This document shows, piece by piece, positions 14,662 through 22,678 of a DNA stretch of 41,216 nucleotides (within the stretch, counting starts at the first letter, position 1; every line of letters starts with the position of its first letter). Source of the stretch: Pyxidicoccus trucidator (lineage in GTDB: Bacteria; Myxococcota; Myxococcia; Myxococcales; Myxococcaceae); the NCBI RefSeq assembly GCF_010894435.1, contig NZ_JAAIXZ010000037.1, forward strand, positions 1-41,216, in the 5' to 3' direction. The notes beneath the pieces are model-generated. The model was not told the origin of the DNA and searched no databases. It saw only the letters and a program-made list of their open reading frames with translations. The position numbers and the translations under genes were made by a program.

Positions 14662-15105
14662 ATGGCTGACGAGACCAATACTTCGGCTGCGGCGCCCGCG
14701 GGCGCCGAGGGTGCCGAAGCCCCTGCCGCGAAGAAGGCCAAGCGCAAGGGCAAGAAGAGCATCCTCAATGGCGTGGTCCACATCCAGTCCACGTTCAACA
14801 ACACCATCATCACGATCACGGACATCTCCGGGAACGTGATCTCCTGGTCCTCGGCCGGGGCGCGTGGCTTCAAGGGAAGCCGCAAGTCCACCCCGTTCGC
14901 CGCCCAGGTGGCCGCCGGCGATGCCGCGGCGAAGGCGATGGAGCACGGCCTGAAGAACGTGTCCGTGTTCGTGAAGGGCCCTGGCGCGGGCCGCGAGTCC
15001 GCGCTGCGCGCGCTGGCTGCCGCTGGCCTGAAGATCAACCTCATCCGCGACGTGACGCCCATCCCGCACAACGGGTGCCGTCAGCCCAAGCGCCGCCGCG
15101 TCTAA
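14662..15105 (+). CDS. rpsK: 30S ribosomal protein S11, N-terminally extended
   Basis: S11 lies on the platform near the E site and the anti-Shine-Dalgarno. The core (GVVHIQSTFNNTIITITDISG; KGPGAGRESALRALAAAGL; DVTPIPHNGCR) is fully conserved. The product is 147 residues, about 18 longer than E. coli S11. The excess is an Ala/Glu tail followed by a Lys-rich stretch (KKAKRKGKKS). The ATG at 14662 follows CAGGAGCAGC, so the extension appears genuine. Confidence 0.97.
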   Translation: MADETNTSAAAPAGAEGAEAPAAKKAKRKGKKSILNGVVHIQSTFNNTIITITDISGNVISWSSAGARGFKGSRKSTPFAAQVAAGDAAAKAMEHGLKNVSVFVKGPGAGRESALRALAAAGLKINLIRDVTPIPHNGCRQPKRRRV

Positions 15106-15118
15106 CCCCTTCGTCCGG

Positions 15119-15150
15119 GCCGCCCCCGCGCCTCGCGGTGTGAGGGCGGC
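15119..15150 (+). other. Hairpin in the rpsK-rpsD spacer
   Basis: GCCGCCC (15119-15125) pairs with GGGCGGC (15144-15150). An inner CCGCG/CGCGG pairing closes a CCT loop. No U-run follows. In E. coli S4 represses the alpha operon by binding a leader pseudoknot; no pseudoknot could be identified here by eye. Confidence 0.4.
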
Positions 15151-15176
15151 TCCAGATCACCTCTAAGGACCGCTCA

Positions 15177-15803
15177 ATGGCTCGTTACACCGCCAGCGCC
15201 TGCCGCATCTGCCGGCGCGAAAACCTCAAGATGTACCTCAAGGGCGACCGTTGCTACACGGACAAGTGCGCTATCGAGCGCCGCCCCTATCCCCCGGGTC
15301 AGCATGGCCAGGGCCGCGTGAAGTTCTCCGGCTACGGCGTGCAGCTGCGCGAGAAGCAGAAGGTCAAGCGCATGTACGGCCTGCTGGAGAACCAGTTCCG
15401 CGGCTACTACCACCGCGCGTCCGCCGCCAAGGGCAAGACGGGTGAGAACCTGCTCCAGCAGCTGGAGCTCCGTCTGGACAACGTGGTGTTCCGCATGGGC
15501 TTCGCGGACACCCGCGCCGAGGCGCGCCAGCTGGTGCGTCACGGCCACTTCCAGGTGAATGGCCGCAAGGTCAACATCCCGTCCTTCTCGGTCAAGCCGG
15601 GCAGCGCGGTGGAAGTGGTGGAGAAGAGCCGCAAGGTGCTCCGCATCTCCGAGGCGCTGGAGACGGTGGACCGTCGTGGCGTTCCGCAGTGGATCTCCCT
15701 GGACAAGAAGGCGTTCAAGGGCACCGTGTCGTCCGCGCCGAACCGCGAGGACCTGACCATGCCCATCCAGGAGCAGCTGATCGTCGAGCTCTACTCGAAG
15801 TAA
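15177..15803 (+). CDS. rpsD: 30S ribosomal protein S4, zinc-binding type
   Basis: S4 nucleates small-subunit assembly. The 208 residues begin MARYTASACRICRRENLKMY. Cys9, Cys12, Cys26 and Cys31 form the zinc-binding N-terminus of C+ S4 proteins. The S4 RNA-binding domain (LELRLDNVVFRMGFADTRAE...ARQLVRHGHFQVNGRKVN) follows. Length is normal. ATG 15177 comes after CTAAGGACCG. The 158-bp spacer to rpoA carries a strong hairpin. Confidence 0.97.
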   Translation: MARYTASACRICRRENLKMYLKGDRCYTDKCAIERRPYPPGQHGQGRVKFSGYGVQLREKQKVKRMYGLLENQFRGYYHRASAAKGKTGENLLQQLELRLDNVVFRMGFADTRAEARQLVRHGHFQVNGRKVNIPSFSVKPGSAVEVVEKSRKVLRISEALETVDRRGVPQWISLDKKAFKGTVSSAPNREDLTMPIQEQLIVELYSK

Positions 15804-15826
15804 GCCGCTCCGGACGTTGCAGTGAG

Positions 15827-15859
15827 GACGCCCTGGCCGATACATGAGGCCGGGGCGTC
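15827..15859 (+). promoter_or_regulatory. Attenuator-like hairpin between rpsD and rpoA
   Basis: GACGCCCTGGCC (15827-15838) pairs with GGCCGGGGCGTC (15848-15859), 12 bp with one G-U, loop of 9 nt. GTGCTTTATC follows, giving a short U-tract. It could tune the ratio of rpoA to ribosomal-protein expression. Confidence 0.5.
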
Positions 15860-15961
15860 GTGCTTTATCGCAGGTGCTTCACCGCAGTCCCCGCGTGCCC
15901 ATCCTCCCGCCAGCCTGGTGGGTAAGTCGGTGGTGGCGCACGACAACAGGAGCCGTACACC

Positions 15962-16984
15962 ATGGCAGATACGTTCGTTGCGAAGAACTGGCGTGACCTC
16001 ATCAAGCCGCGCCGCATGGAGGTGGATCAGGACAGCCTGACTCCCACCTACGCGAAGTTCGTCGCCGAGCCGCTGGAGCGCGGCTTTGGTACGACGCTGG
16101 GCAACTCGCTGCGGCGGGTGCTCCTGTCGTCCCTCCAGGGCGCGGCCATCACCGCGGTGAAGATCGAGGGCGTGGACCACGAGTTCACCACCATCCCCGA
16201 GGTGTCCGAGGACGTCACGGACGTCGTGCTGAACCTGAAGGAAGTCCTCCTTCGGATGCACACGAACGAGACGAAGACGCTCCGCATCGAGGCGGAGGGC
16301 CCCAAGGAGGTCAAGGCCGGTGACATCATCACCGACCCGGACACGGAGATCCTCAACCCGGGCCACCACATCTGCACCATCTCCGAGGGCGGCAAGCTGC
16401 GCCTGGAGCTGACGTGCCGCCGCGGCCGTGGCTACACGCCGGCCAACTCCAACAAGGTGGCGGGTGCGCCCATCGGCACCATCCCCATCGACTCGCTGTT
16501 CTCGCCCATCCGCAAGGTGAACTACCAGGTCACCAACGCGCGCGTCGGGCAGGTCACCGACTTCGACAAGCTGTCGCTCGAGGTCTGGACGGACGGCTCC
16601 GTGTCCCCCCAGGACGCGGTGGCGTACGCGGCGAAGATCATGAAGGAGCAGCTCACCGTCTTCGTGAACTTCGACGAGACGGAGGAGCCCGTCGTCGCCG
16701 AGGCGCCGAAGGAGGAGGCCAAGCTCAACGAGAACCTCTTCCGCTCGGTGGACGAGCTGGAGCTGTCGGTTCGCTCGGCCAACTGCCTGCAGCAGGCGAA
16801 CATCAAGACCATCGGCGATCTGGTGCAGCGCACCGAGGCGGAGATGCTCAAGACGAAGAACTTCGGCCGCAAGTCCTTGAAGGAGATCAAGGAGATCCTC
16901 GCGGAGATGGGCCTGTCGCTGGGCATGAAGCTGGAGAACTGGCCGCCGAAGCAGGCGCCGGCGCCCGCGCAGCCGAAGGCGTAG
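15962..16984 (+). CDS. rpoA: RNA polymerase subunit alpha
   Basis: The alpha dimer scaffolds RNA polymerase assembly, and its C-terminal domain binds UP elements and activators. The 340 residues contain the N-terminal dimerisation domain (EPLERGFGTTLGNSLRRVLL, 36-55; VDHEFTTIPEVSEDV, 71-85). An Ala/Glu-rich linker spans about 240-260. The C-terminal HhH domain includes LSVRSANCLQQANIKTIGDL; Arg271 corresponds to the DNA-contacting Arg265 of E. coli. A Pro/Ala tail of about 10 residues ends the protein. The ATG follows AGGAGCCG. It is followed by a 179-bp spacer with a long hairpin, then rplQ. Confidence 0.98.
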   Translation: MADTFVAKNWRDLIKPRRMEVDQDSLTPTYAKFVAEPLERGFGTTLGNSLRRVLLSSLQGAAITAVKIEGVDHEFTTIPEVSEDVTDVVLNLKEVLLRMHTNETKTLRIEAEGPKEVKAGDIITDPDTEILNPGHHICTISEGGKLRLELTCRRGRGYTPANSNKVAGAPIGTIPIDSLFSPIRKVNYQVTNARVGQVTDFDKLSLEVWTDGSVSPQDAVAYAAKIMKEQLTVFVNFDETEEPVVAEAPKEEAKLNENLFRSVDELELSVRSANCLQQANIKTIGDLVQRTEAEMLKTKNFGRKSLKEIKEILAEMGLSLGMKLENWPPKQAPAPAQPKA

Positions 16985-16998
16985 AGTCTTTCGCGGTT

Positions 16999-17044
16999 CC
17001 TCCCCGCGCGCCGCGGGCACGGCAGTCAGCGGCGTGAGGGGAGG
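16999..17044 (+). other. Long hairpin in the rpoA-rplQ spacer
   Basis: Bases 16999-17014 pair with 17029-17044 over 16 positions with one G-A mismatch and one G-U; the loop is 14 nt. No U-run follows. It is one of the strongest stems in the window and may uncouple rplQ from rpoA or mark an RNase processing point. Confidence 0.5.
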
Positions 17045-17163
17045 GGGCCTGGGACGTCGTTCCAGACCCGAACAGCAGTGGCGGGCCCCGTGCCGGGTCC
17101 GCCCTTCCCACCCGGTACCTTGTACGGCCGGAGTGGTTGGGCCCCCGGGCCTGGAGCAGGACG

Positions 17164-17589
17164 ATGCGCCACAAGGTCGGACAAAGGAAGCTGCACCGCA
17201 CCACGAGCCACCGGCTCGCGATGCTCAACAACATGGTCACCTCGCTCCTCGAGCACCAGGCGATCCGCACCACGGTCCCCAAGGCGAAGGAAGCCCGGAA
17301 GATCGCGGAGCGCATCATCACGCTCGGCAAGAAGGGTGGCCTGTCGAACGTGCGTCTCGCGGCCCGTACGGTGAAGAACCGCGACGTGCTGCAGAAGGTC
17401 TTCAGCGAGTACAAGGACCGGTACGCCACGCGTCCCGGTGGCTACACCCGCCTCATCCGGCTCGGCTTCCGCCGCGGTGACGCCGCGGAGATGGCCCTGC
17501 TGGAGCTGGTGGACCGGCCCGCGACGAAGGCCGCACCCGTCGACACCGAGGGTGGCGAGGCTGCCGCCGACGAGGCGAAGGCCGAGTAG
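17164..17589 (+). CDS. rplQ: 50S ribosomal protein L17
   Basis: L17 lies near the exit tunnel and is the last gene of the superoperon. The start at ATG 17164 gives 141 residues (MRHKVGQRKLHRTTSHRLAM). The family core (TSLLEHQAIRTTVPKAKEAR; RPGGYTRLIRLGFRRGDAAE; MALLELV) is intact. An acidic Ala/Glu tail of about 25 residues ends the protein. GGAGCAGG precedes the start. The gene converges on the minus-strand operon across a shared terminator. Confidence 0.96.
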   Translation: MRHKVGQRKLHRTTSHRLAMLNNMVTSLLEHQAIRTTVPKAKEARKIAERIITLGKKGGLSNVRLAARTVKNRDVLQKVFSEYKDRYATRPGGYTRLIRLGFRRGDAAEMALLELVDRPATKAAPVDTEGGEAAADEAKAE

Positions 17590-17632
17590 CCGTTCCGCTT
17601 CCCGCGCCCTTCCGTGAGGAGGGGCCGGGGGC

Positions 17633-17678
17633 AACACGAGGGCGCTCCTCCCAACCGGGAAGGGCGCCCTTCGTGTTT
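17633..17678. terminator. Bidirectional terminator between convergent rplQ and the 17678 gene
   Basis: AACACGA (17633-17639) pairs with TCGTGTT (17671-17677). GGGCGCTCCTCCC (17640-17652) pairs with GGGAAGGGCGCCC (17657-17669) with one G-U and one mismatch, around AACC. The total is about 20 bp. A-rich and T-rich flanks on the two sides suit termination in both directions. Confidence 0.75.
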
Positions 17679-18370
17679 CAGCGCTTGGGCCCCAGGAGCT
17701 GCCGCCACTGCTCGCGGAGGTCCTCGGTGAGGTCCGCGCTGTCATCGCGGGTGCGCATCTGCAGCGTGTTGAAGCGCAGATCCGCGGGCGCGGCGCCCTT
17801 CATGCCCTGGAGCTGCTTGGGCGTAATCGTCATGGACTGCCCCGGCGGGACGATGGGCACCGCGGACTGGTACTCGCCGTTGACGGTGACGACGACCTCT
17901 TCCCAGGCCGCGTCGCTCTCGTTGTGGATGGTGAGCGAGGGCCGGTCCAGCTTGTCGCTGAGCACCAGGCGCGCGTCCATGTCACCCGTCTGCACGGTGC
18001 TGCCAGGGCAGGCGATGGCGAAGCTCGCGGCCGTCATCACCAGCCAGCCGGCGACGATGGAGGCCTTGTACTTGAAGAACCTGTCCCGCTGCCGGAAGTC
18101 CGCCGTCAGCTCCTTCAGGACGGAGACGGCGTTGAGGAGGTGGTTGGAGGCCTCGCCCGCGAGGCGCTTGCCCAGGGGGCCGTCCACCTTCTCCTTCTGG
18201 AGGGGCGCCGAGCGCGCCGCCGTCATGACACGCATGCCGGGACTTGTCGGGGTGCGCGGCATGCCCGGCGTCGACGGAGCCCGGGGCATGCCCGGGTTGG
18301 TGGGCGTCCGCGGTGGCGGCGTACCGGGCTGCTGGGACGCTGTCTTCGGAGGCTTGGGCGCGTCGCTCAT
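17678..18370 (-). CDS. Proline-rich single-pass membrane protein, unknown function
   Basis: No family was recognised. The 230 residues begin with a Pro/Thr-rich cytoplasmic-looking stretch. It contains three imperfect repeats of P-x-x-P-G-M-P-R (about residues 21-46). A basic helical segment follows (60-100), then one hydrophobic helix (IVAGWLVMTAASFAIA, about 105-120). The extracytoplasmic C-terminal part resembles a beta-sandwich (SLTIHNESDAAWEEVVVTVN). Its 3' end lies in the shared terminator. It is the last of three same-strand genes with short spacers, probably one transcript with the TPR lipoprotein and acyltransferase. Confidence 0.75.
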   Translation of the reverse strand: MSDAPKPPKTASQQPGTPPPRTPTNPGMPRAPSTPGMPRTPTSPGMRVMTAARSAPLQKEKVDGPLGKRLAGEASNHLLNAVSVLKELTADFRQRDRFFKYKASIVAGWLVMTAASFAIACPGSTVQTGDMDARLVLSDKLDRPSLTIHNESDAAWEEVVVTVNGEYQSAVPIVPPGQSMTITPKQLQGMKGAAPADLRFNTLQMRTRDDSADLTEDLREQWRQLLGPKR

Positions 18371-18406
18371 CGGACACCGAGTGTAGAGGGCCGGGCCCGC
18401 TGGTGG

Positions 18407-19795
18407 CTACTGCGCCTTGAGCTGCTGAAGCGCGCGGGAGGCCACTGCGTTCTCCGGCTGCGTCTCCAGCACCTTGCTCAGCCAGCGCTCGGCTTCCCCG
18501 GCCGCCGTCTTCCGCGTGTCCGGGCGCGAGGACTTCAGCGCCTGCTCGGTGAAGAGCAGCCCCAGCCGCAGGCTGAACTCCACGTTCTCCGGGTCCTTTT
18601 CGACCACGTGTCGCAGCTCCCGCTCGGCGGCCGGGTAGTCACCGTCGAGCTGGTACACGAGCGCCAGCTTGCCTCGCGGCGGCACGGCGTCCGGCTGCAG
18701 CGACACGGCGACGGTGAAGGCGTCGCGGGCGGCGGGCAGATCTCGCCGCTCCAGGTGCAGGTCGCCCAGGTGGAACCAGGCCGCGTCGAGCAGCGGGTGC
18801 AGGGCCACGGCCTTCTCGAAGGCGGCGCGGGCCGCGTCCGGGCGCTGGCGGGAGAGGTAGAGCTCGCCCAGGTAGAGCTGGTTCTTTCCGTCCCGGGGGG
18901 CGCGCTCGATGGCCTGCTTGAACTCGTCCACCGCGCGCCCGGCGTCGTCCAGGCGCTGGTAGGCCAGCCCCAGCAGCGCGTGCACCACGGCCAGGTCCGG
19001 GTAGTCCTGGAGGATTTCCTCGAAGGAGAGGATGGCGTGCTGGGGTGCGTCCAAATCCTTCAGGTAGCGCAGGCCCTCCTCCAGCTTCGCCTCGGCCGTC
19101 TTGGGGAAGCCGCCGAAGGGGTCGGAGATCTGCTCCATCAACGCCCGGGCCGTGGCCACCTCGGCGGGCGAGGGCCGGTTGCGCACCACCGCGCCCAGGG
19201 CCTCCACCGCGCCGCTGGCGTCGCCCGTGCGGTGCAGCGCCTTGGCCAGCGGCAGACGCCACCCCGCGCGCTCCGGGGCCAGCGCGGTGGCGCGGCGCAG
19301 GGGCTCCACCGCGGCGGTGTACTGCTCGGACTCCAGCCGCGCGAGGCCGAGGCGGTAGTGGTACTCGGCCGTGTCCGGCGCCAGGGCGATGGCGCGCTCG
19401 AAGGCGGCCACCGCCGGGGCTCCGGCGTCGCGGGCCCGCGAGAAGAGGGCGAGGCCCAGCATGTACTGGTCCACCGCGCGCTCCCCCGCGGCGAGGCGCG
19501 CCTGCAGTTCGGCGACCCACGCGTCCGTGCGGCCCGCCTTCACGTGGGCCTCCGTGAGCGAGCGGGCCACGTCCAGGTCCTCCGGCGCCTGGAGGTGCAG
19601 CTCCCGAAGCAGCTCGAGGGCCTTCTCCGGCTGGTTTTCCTCCAGGTACGCGCGGGCCCGGGAGCGTGAGTCCTGGGCGCGGGTGCCAGGGGTGGAGGCC
19701 GCGGTGTGGGCGTGCGTGCAGCCGGTGGCCACGCCCAGACAGAGCACGGCGGCGCGCAGCCAGGGGCGGGAGCGGAGGGGGCGGGTTGTCTTCAC
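18407..19795 (-). CDS. TPR-repeat lipoprotein
   Basis: The 462-residue protein has a signal peptide (basic start, then WLRAAVLCLGVATGC) with a candidate lipobox cysteine at 26. At least eight tetratricopeptide repeats follow from about residue 40 to the end. They are recognisable as A-x3-Y/L-x2-A-x3-L-A-x2-P patterns such as AFERAIALAPDTAEYHYRLG and AFEKAVALHPLLDAAWFHLG. TPR proteins act as scaffolds; no catalytic motif is present. It starts 12 bp after the acyltransferase stop, so the two are probably co-transcribed. The lipobox has Ala rather than Leu at -3, so lipidation is likely but not certain. Confidence 0.85.
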   Translation of the reverse strand: MKTTRPLRSRPWLRAAVLCLGVATGCTHAHTAASTPGTRAQDSRSRARAYLEENQPEKALELLRELHLQAPEDLDVARSLTEAHVKAGRTDAWVAELQARLAAGERAVDQYMLGLALFSRARDAGAPAVAAFERAIALAPDTAEYHYRLGLARLESEQYTAAVEPLRRATALAPERAGWRLPLAKALHRTGDASGAVEALGAVVRNRPSPAEVATARALMEQISDPFGGFPKTAEAKLEEGLRYLKDLDAPQHAILSFEEILQDYPDLAVVHALLGLAYQRLDDAGRAVDEFKQAIERAPRDGKNQLYLGELYLSRQRPDAARAAFEKAVALHPLLDAAWFHLGDLHLERRDLPAARDAFTVAVSLQPDAVPPRGKLALVYQLDGDYPAAERELRHVVEKDPENVEFSLRLGLLFTEQALKSSRPDTRKTAAGEAERWLSKVLETQPENAVASRALQQLKAQ

Positions 19796-19807
19796 GGTCA
19801 GGACGTC

Positions 19808-20602
19808 TCAGGTAGAGGAGGAGGCGCGGGCGCGCGCGGTGCTGCGGCCCTCGATGCCCGCGGCGGCGACGGCGTCGTCCACGTCGCCGCCCAGGCCACC
19901 GAGCGACAGGCTGTCCTCGATGACCACCGCGCGCACCGCGCGGGCGAGCCCCTCGCGGTCATTCTCGGCGAAGCCGGTGGTGTCGATGGGCTTGCCAATC
20001 TTCACGCGGATGGGGCCGGGGGTGATGTTCCAGGTGGACTTGGGCATCAGCTTCCCGGAGCCCTCGATGGTGACGGGGCAGATGGGGACGCGAGCCTTCA
20101 GGGCCAGGGCGAAGGGGCCCTTCTTGAAGGGGAGGATGCGGCCGTCCGGAGAGCGGGTGCCCTCCGGGTAGAGGAAGATGCTCTTCCCGCTGCGAATCTT
20201 CTCCGCGGCCGCGTCCAGCGAGGCGATGGCCTTGGAGCGGTTGTCGCGGTTGACGAAGATGTGGCCGGCGAGCGCCAGGTACCAGCCGATGAACGGCACC
20301 CACCGGAGCTGGCTCTTTGCCACATAGCGGAAGGGAATCGGCACGGCCATGAAGTGCGCCGGGATGTCGATGGCGGACTGGTGGTTGGCCACGTAGATGG
20401 TGGGCCGCCTCGCGTCTACATTCTCTCCGCCGAGGACCTCCAGCTTCGCCCCGCCGGCCCACAGCAGCACCGGCGACCAGATTTTGCGGGCCACCCAGAC
20501 CGAGTTCGCGGGGTTGACCGTCACCACCATGGCGAGAATGGCGAGGACGAAGCTGACCAGCGACCACACCACGGCCACCAAAATGCAAAAGAGCTTGCGC
20601 AT
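19808..20602 (-). CDS. 1-acyl-sn-glycerol-3-phosphate acyltransferase (PlsC family)
   Basis: PlsC-type enzymes transfer an acyl chain to lysophosphatidic acid at the inner membrane. The 264 residues have one or two N-terminal membrane helices (FCILVAVVWSLVSFVLAILA). The catalytic NHx4D motif is NHQSAID (73-79). Block II is IFVNRDNR (115-122), block III is LYPEGTRS (144-151), and the Pro-containing block IV is ICPVTIEGSG. Length fits PlsC (about 245-260). The last ~20 residues are Ala/Ser/Arg-rich. It is first in a three-gene minus-strand run and divergent from the deoxynucleoside kinase. The exact acyl acceptor is not determined. Confidence 0.9.
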   Translation of the reverse strand: MRKLFCILVAVVWSLVSFVLAILAMVVTVNPANSVWVARKIWSPVLLWAGGAKLEVLGGENVDARRPTIYVANHQSAIDIPAHFMAVPIPFRYVAKSQLRWVPFIGWYLALAGHIFVNRDNRSKAIASLDAAAEKIRSGKSIFLYPEGTRSPDGRILPFKKGPFALALKARVPICPVTIEGSGKLMPKSTWNITPGPIRVKIGKPIDTTGFAENDREGLARAVRAVVIEDSLSLGGLGGDVDDAVAAAGIEGRSTARARASSST

Positions 20603-20838
20603 CCCTCAGCCCCCCTCCTCGGGGCCGATGAGCCGGGCCTTTGGGTCTCCGGCCACATGAGCACGCCCCGCCCGCGCCTCTTCCCCGGCGGCCAGGCGGG
20701 CAGGCACACCCCTGGGGGTGGCGGCACCGGGCGCGCGGTGGGCAGGACGCGGAAGGGACATGCACTTCTTCTACCACGTCCTACCTACACGTTGTTTCTG
20801 GTGCGCGCAGCCTGGCGGGGTTACAAGCAAGGGTTGGC

Positions 20839-21453
20839 GTGGCCAGGAAAAAGTTCATCGCCATCGCGGGCAATATCGGCGCCGGGAAGACGGAGCTGAC
20901 GTCCTTCCTCTGTCGGAAGTACGGGCTCACTCCGTCCTTCGAGCCCAACGACCAGAACCCGTATCTGGCCGACTTCTACAAGGACATGAAGACGTGGGCG
21001 TTCCGCTCGCAGCTCTTCTTCCTGACGCACAAGTTCCGCCTGCACCGGGAGCTCGAGCGCACGCCCGGTACCGTCCTCCAGGACCGGACGCTCTACGAGG
21101 ACGCGGAGATCTTCGCCAAGAACCTCTACCGGCAGCGGCTCATCGACAAGCGCGACTGGAAGACGTACTGCGAGCTCTACGAGACCCTCTCCGAGTCGCT
21201 GCGGCCCCCGGACCTCATGATCTACCTCCGCTGCCCCGTGCAGACGCTGCGCGAGCGCATCCGCCTGCGTGGGCGCACCATGGAGAAGGACATCCCCACC
21301 CGTTACCTTCAGCGCCTGAATGCCCTGTACGAGGAGTGGTTCGAGGGTTACCAGTTGTCTCCGGTGCTCGTACTGGCCACGGACAAGCTCGACTACCTGA
21401 CCAACCTGGTGGACCGCGTGGACCTCTTCCGACAGATTGAGAAGCACCTGTGA
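20839..21453 (+). CDS. Deoxynucleoside kinase (dNK/dGK family)
   Basis: These enzymes phosphorylate deoxynucleosides in salvage. I place the start at GTG 20839 (MARKKFIAIAGNIGAGKTEL), preceded by AAGGG at 20829-20833. The frame is open back to 20641 but that part lacks similarity. The 204 residues contain the P-loop GNIGAGKT (11-18), the FEPNDQNPYLADFY substrate loop, the Asp82-Arg83 pair of the DRS-type motif (QDRTLYED) and the LID arginines (RIRLRGRTMEKDIP). Length matches bacterial enzymes. Which base it prefers cannot be read. The stop overlaps the next start (TGATG). Confidence 0.9.
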   Translation: MARKKFIAIAGNIGAGKTELTSFLCRKYGLTPSFEPNDQNPYLADFYKDMKTWAFRSQLFFLTHKFRLHRELERTPGTVLQDRTLYEDAEIFAKNLYRQRLIDKRDWKTYCELYETLSESLRPPDLMIYLRCPVQTLRERIRLRGRTMEKDIPTRYLQRLNALYEEWFEGYQLSPVLVLATDKLDYLTNLVDRVDLFRQIEKHL

Positions 21454-22625
21454 TGGAGGTCTACCTCCTGGCCATCGAGCAGGATGGCCCGGCTCCGCTT
21501 GACGCGCTGCGTGCGTCCTTTGCCACGGACGACGTGGAGTTCACCCCGGACGAGGACGGCCAGGGCTTCACCCTGAAGGCGGACAGCTCCGAGGTGCTGG
21601 TGCGGCTGACGGTGGGGGCGGAGCACCTGCCGCGCTTCAGCAAGGAGGTCTTCAGCGGCAGCCCGGAGGCCTTCGAGCGCCTGGGGCGCTCCAAGGCGTT
21701 CTACCGGCTGTCCGTGGAGCCGGGCGGCTCCCAGCCCACGCTGCCGGTGTTCGAGGCGCTGTGGGCCGTGCGCACCCTGCTGGAGCACGTGCAGGGCGTG
21801 CTGGTGGACGTCACCGCCTTCAAGCTGCACGAGCCCGACGACGTGGTCGAAATCACCGAGCTGGACTTCGACATCCGGGACCATGTCCACCTCCACGCGG
21901 TGGAGGCGACGGAGGGCGACACGCCCCTGTGGGTCCACTCCCATGGGATGGAGAAGTTCGGGGCGCGCGATCTGGAGATCTTCCACCTGGCGGAGACCGA
22001 CCTGCTGGCCGCGGAGAGCTTCCTCCACGAGCTGTGCACGGACCTGGCCTTCGGGCAGGGGCCGGCGCTGCGCTCGCAGGTGGGCACCAGCGAGGGGCAG
22101 ACCTTCATGCTGGTGCCCTCCGAAGAGGCCCGCACCAACCTGCTGGGCGTGCCGCTGGACACCTTCGAGGGCCACGAGGGCCTCTTCCTCTCCGTGGTGT
22201 CTCCGGGGGGGCGGCACAACACGTCGCAGTTGCTGGCGCCGTACCGCGAGCGCTTCGAGAAGGAGCCCGAGGAGCAGACCCAGGCCATGCGCCGCGAGGC
22301 CCAGGCACTGCTGCCGTCGTTCCTCGCCCGCTTCCAGCGCAAGGGGCTGATGGAGCCGCTCACCTTCCTGGTGCGCGCCCCCTTCGACACCCACCCGGAC
22401 GGTGGCACCGTGGTGGAGAACCTCTGGCTGGAGGTCATGGCCCGGGACGAGGGCAGCGTGGTGGGGAAGCTCATCGATGGTGCGGTGCACACCACGGAGT
22501 GGCGCAAGGGCGCACACGTGGAGGTAGATGAGACCCAGGTGAACGCGCTGGCCATCACCCGCGAGGGCCGTACGCTGGACGAGCGGGAGATCCGTGCGCT
22601 CCTGAACGCCGAACGGCCCATGTAG
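21453..22625 (+). CDS. DUF2314-like protein of unknown function
   Basis: The 390-residue cytosolic protein has no signal or membrane segment. The C-terminal ~80 residues (NLWLEVMARDEGSVVGKLID, VDETQVNALAITREG) resemble DUF2314, a small domain of unknown function. The middle part (WVHSHGMEKFGARDLEIFHL) contains a His-rich, conserved-looking segment. The start at ATG 21453 overlaps the kinase stop by one base, so translation is probably coupled. A GTG at 21450 is also possible. The coupling hints at a shared role, but none can be assigned. The domain call rests on motif resemblance only. Confidence 0.75.
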   Translation: MEVYLLAIEQDGPAPLDALRASFATDDVEFTPDEDGQGFTLKADSSEVLVRLTVGAEHLPRFSKEVFSGSPEAFERLGRSKAFYRLSVEPGGSQPTLPVFEALWAVRTLLEHVQGVLVDVTAFKLHEPDDVVEITELDFDIRDHVHLHAVEATEGDTPLWVHSHGMEKFGARDLEIFHLAETDLLAAESFLHELCTDLAFGQGPALRSQVGTSEGQTFMLVPSEEARTNLLGVPLDTFEGHEGLFLSVVSPGGRHNTSQLLAPYRERFEKEPEEQTQAMRREAQALLPSFLARFQRKGLMEPLTFLVRAPFDTHPDGGTVVENLWLEVMARDEGSVVGKLIDGAVHTTEWRKGAHVEVDETQVNALAITREGRTLDEREIRALLNAERPM

Positions 22626-22678
22626 TGGAGCCAGGGAGCGCTTGCCCGCCGGTGGCGGAACGCTACGCTCCGCGCCCC

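Noticed and set aside
20641..20838. 66-codon upstream extension of the deoxynucleoside kinase
   Set aside because: Composition is Pro/Arg/Gly-rich with no similarity. The GTG at 20839 gives the conserved N-terminus and has a ribosome-binding site.
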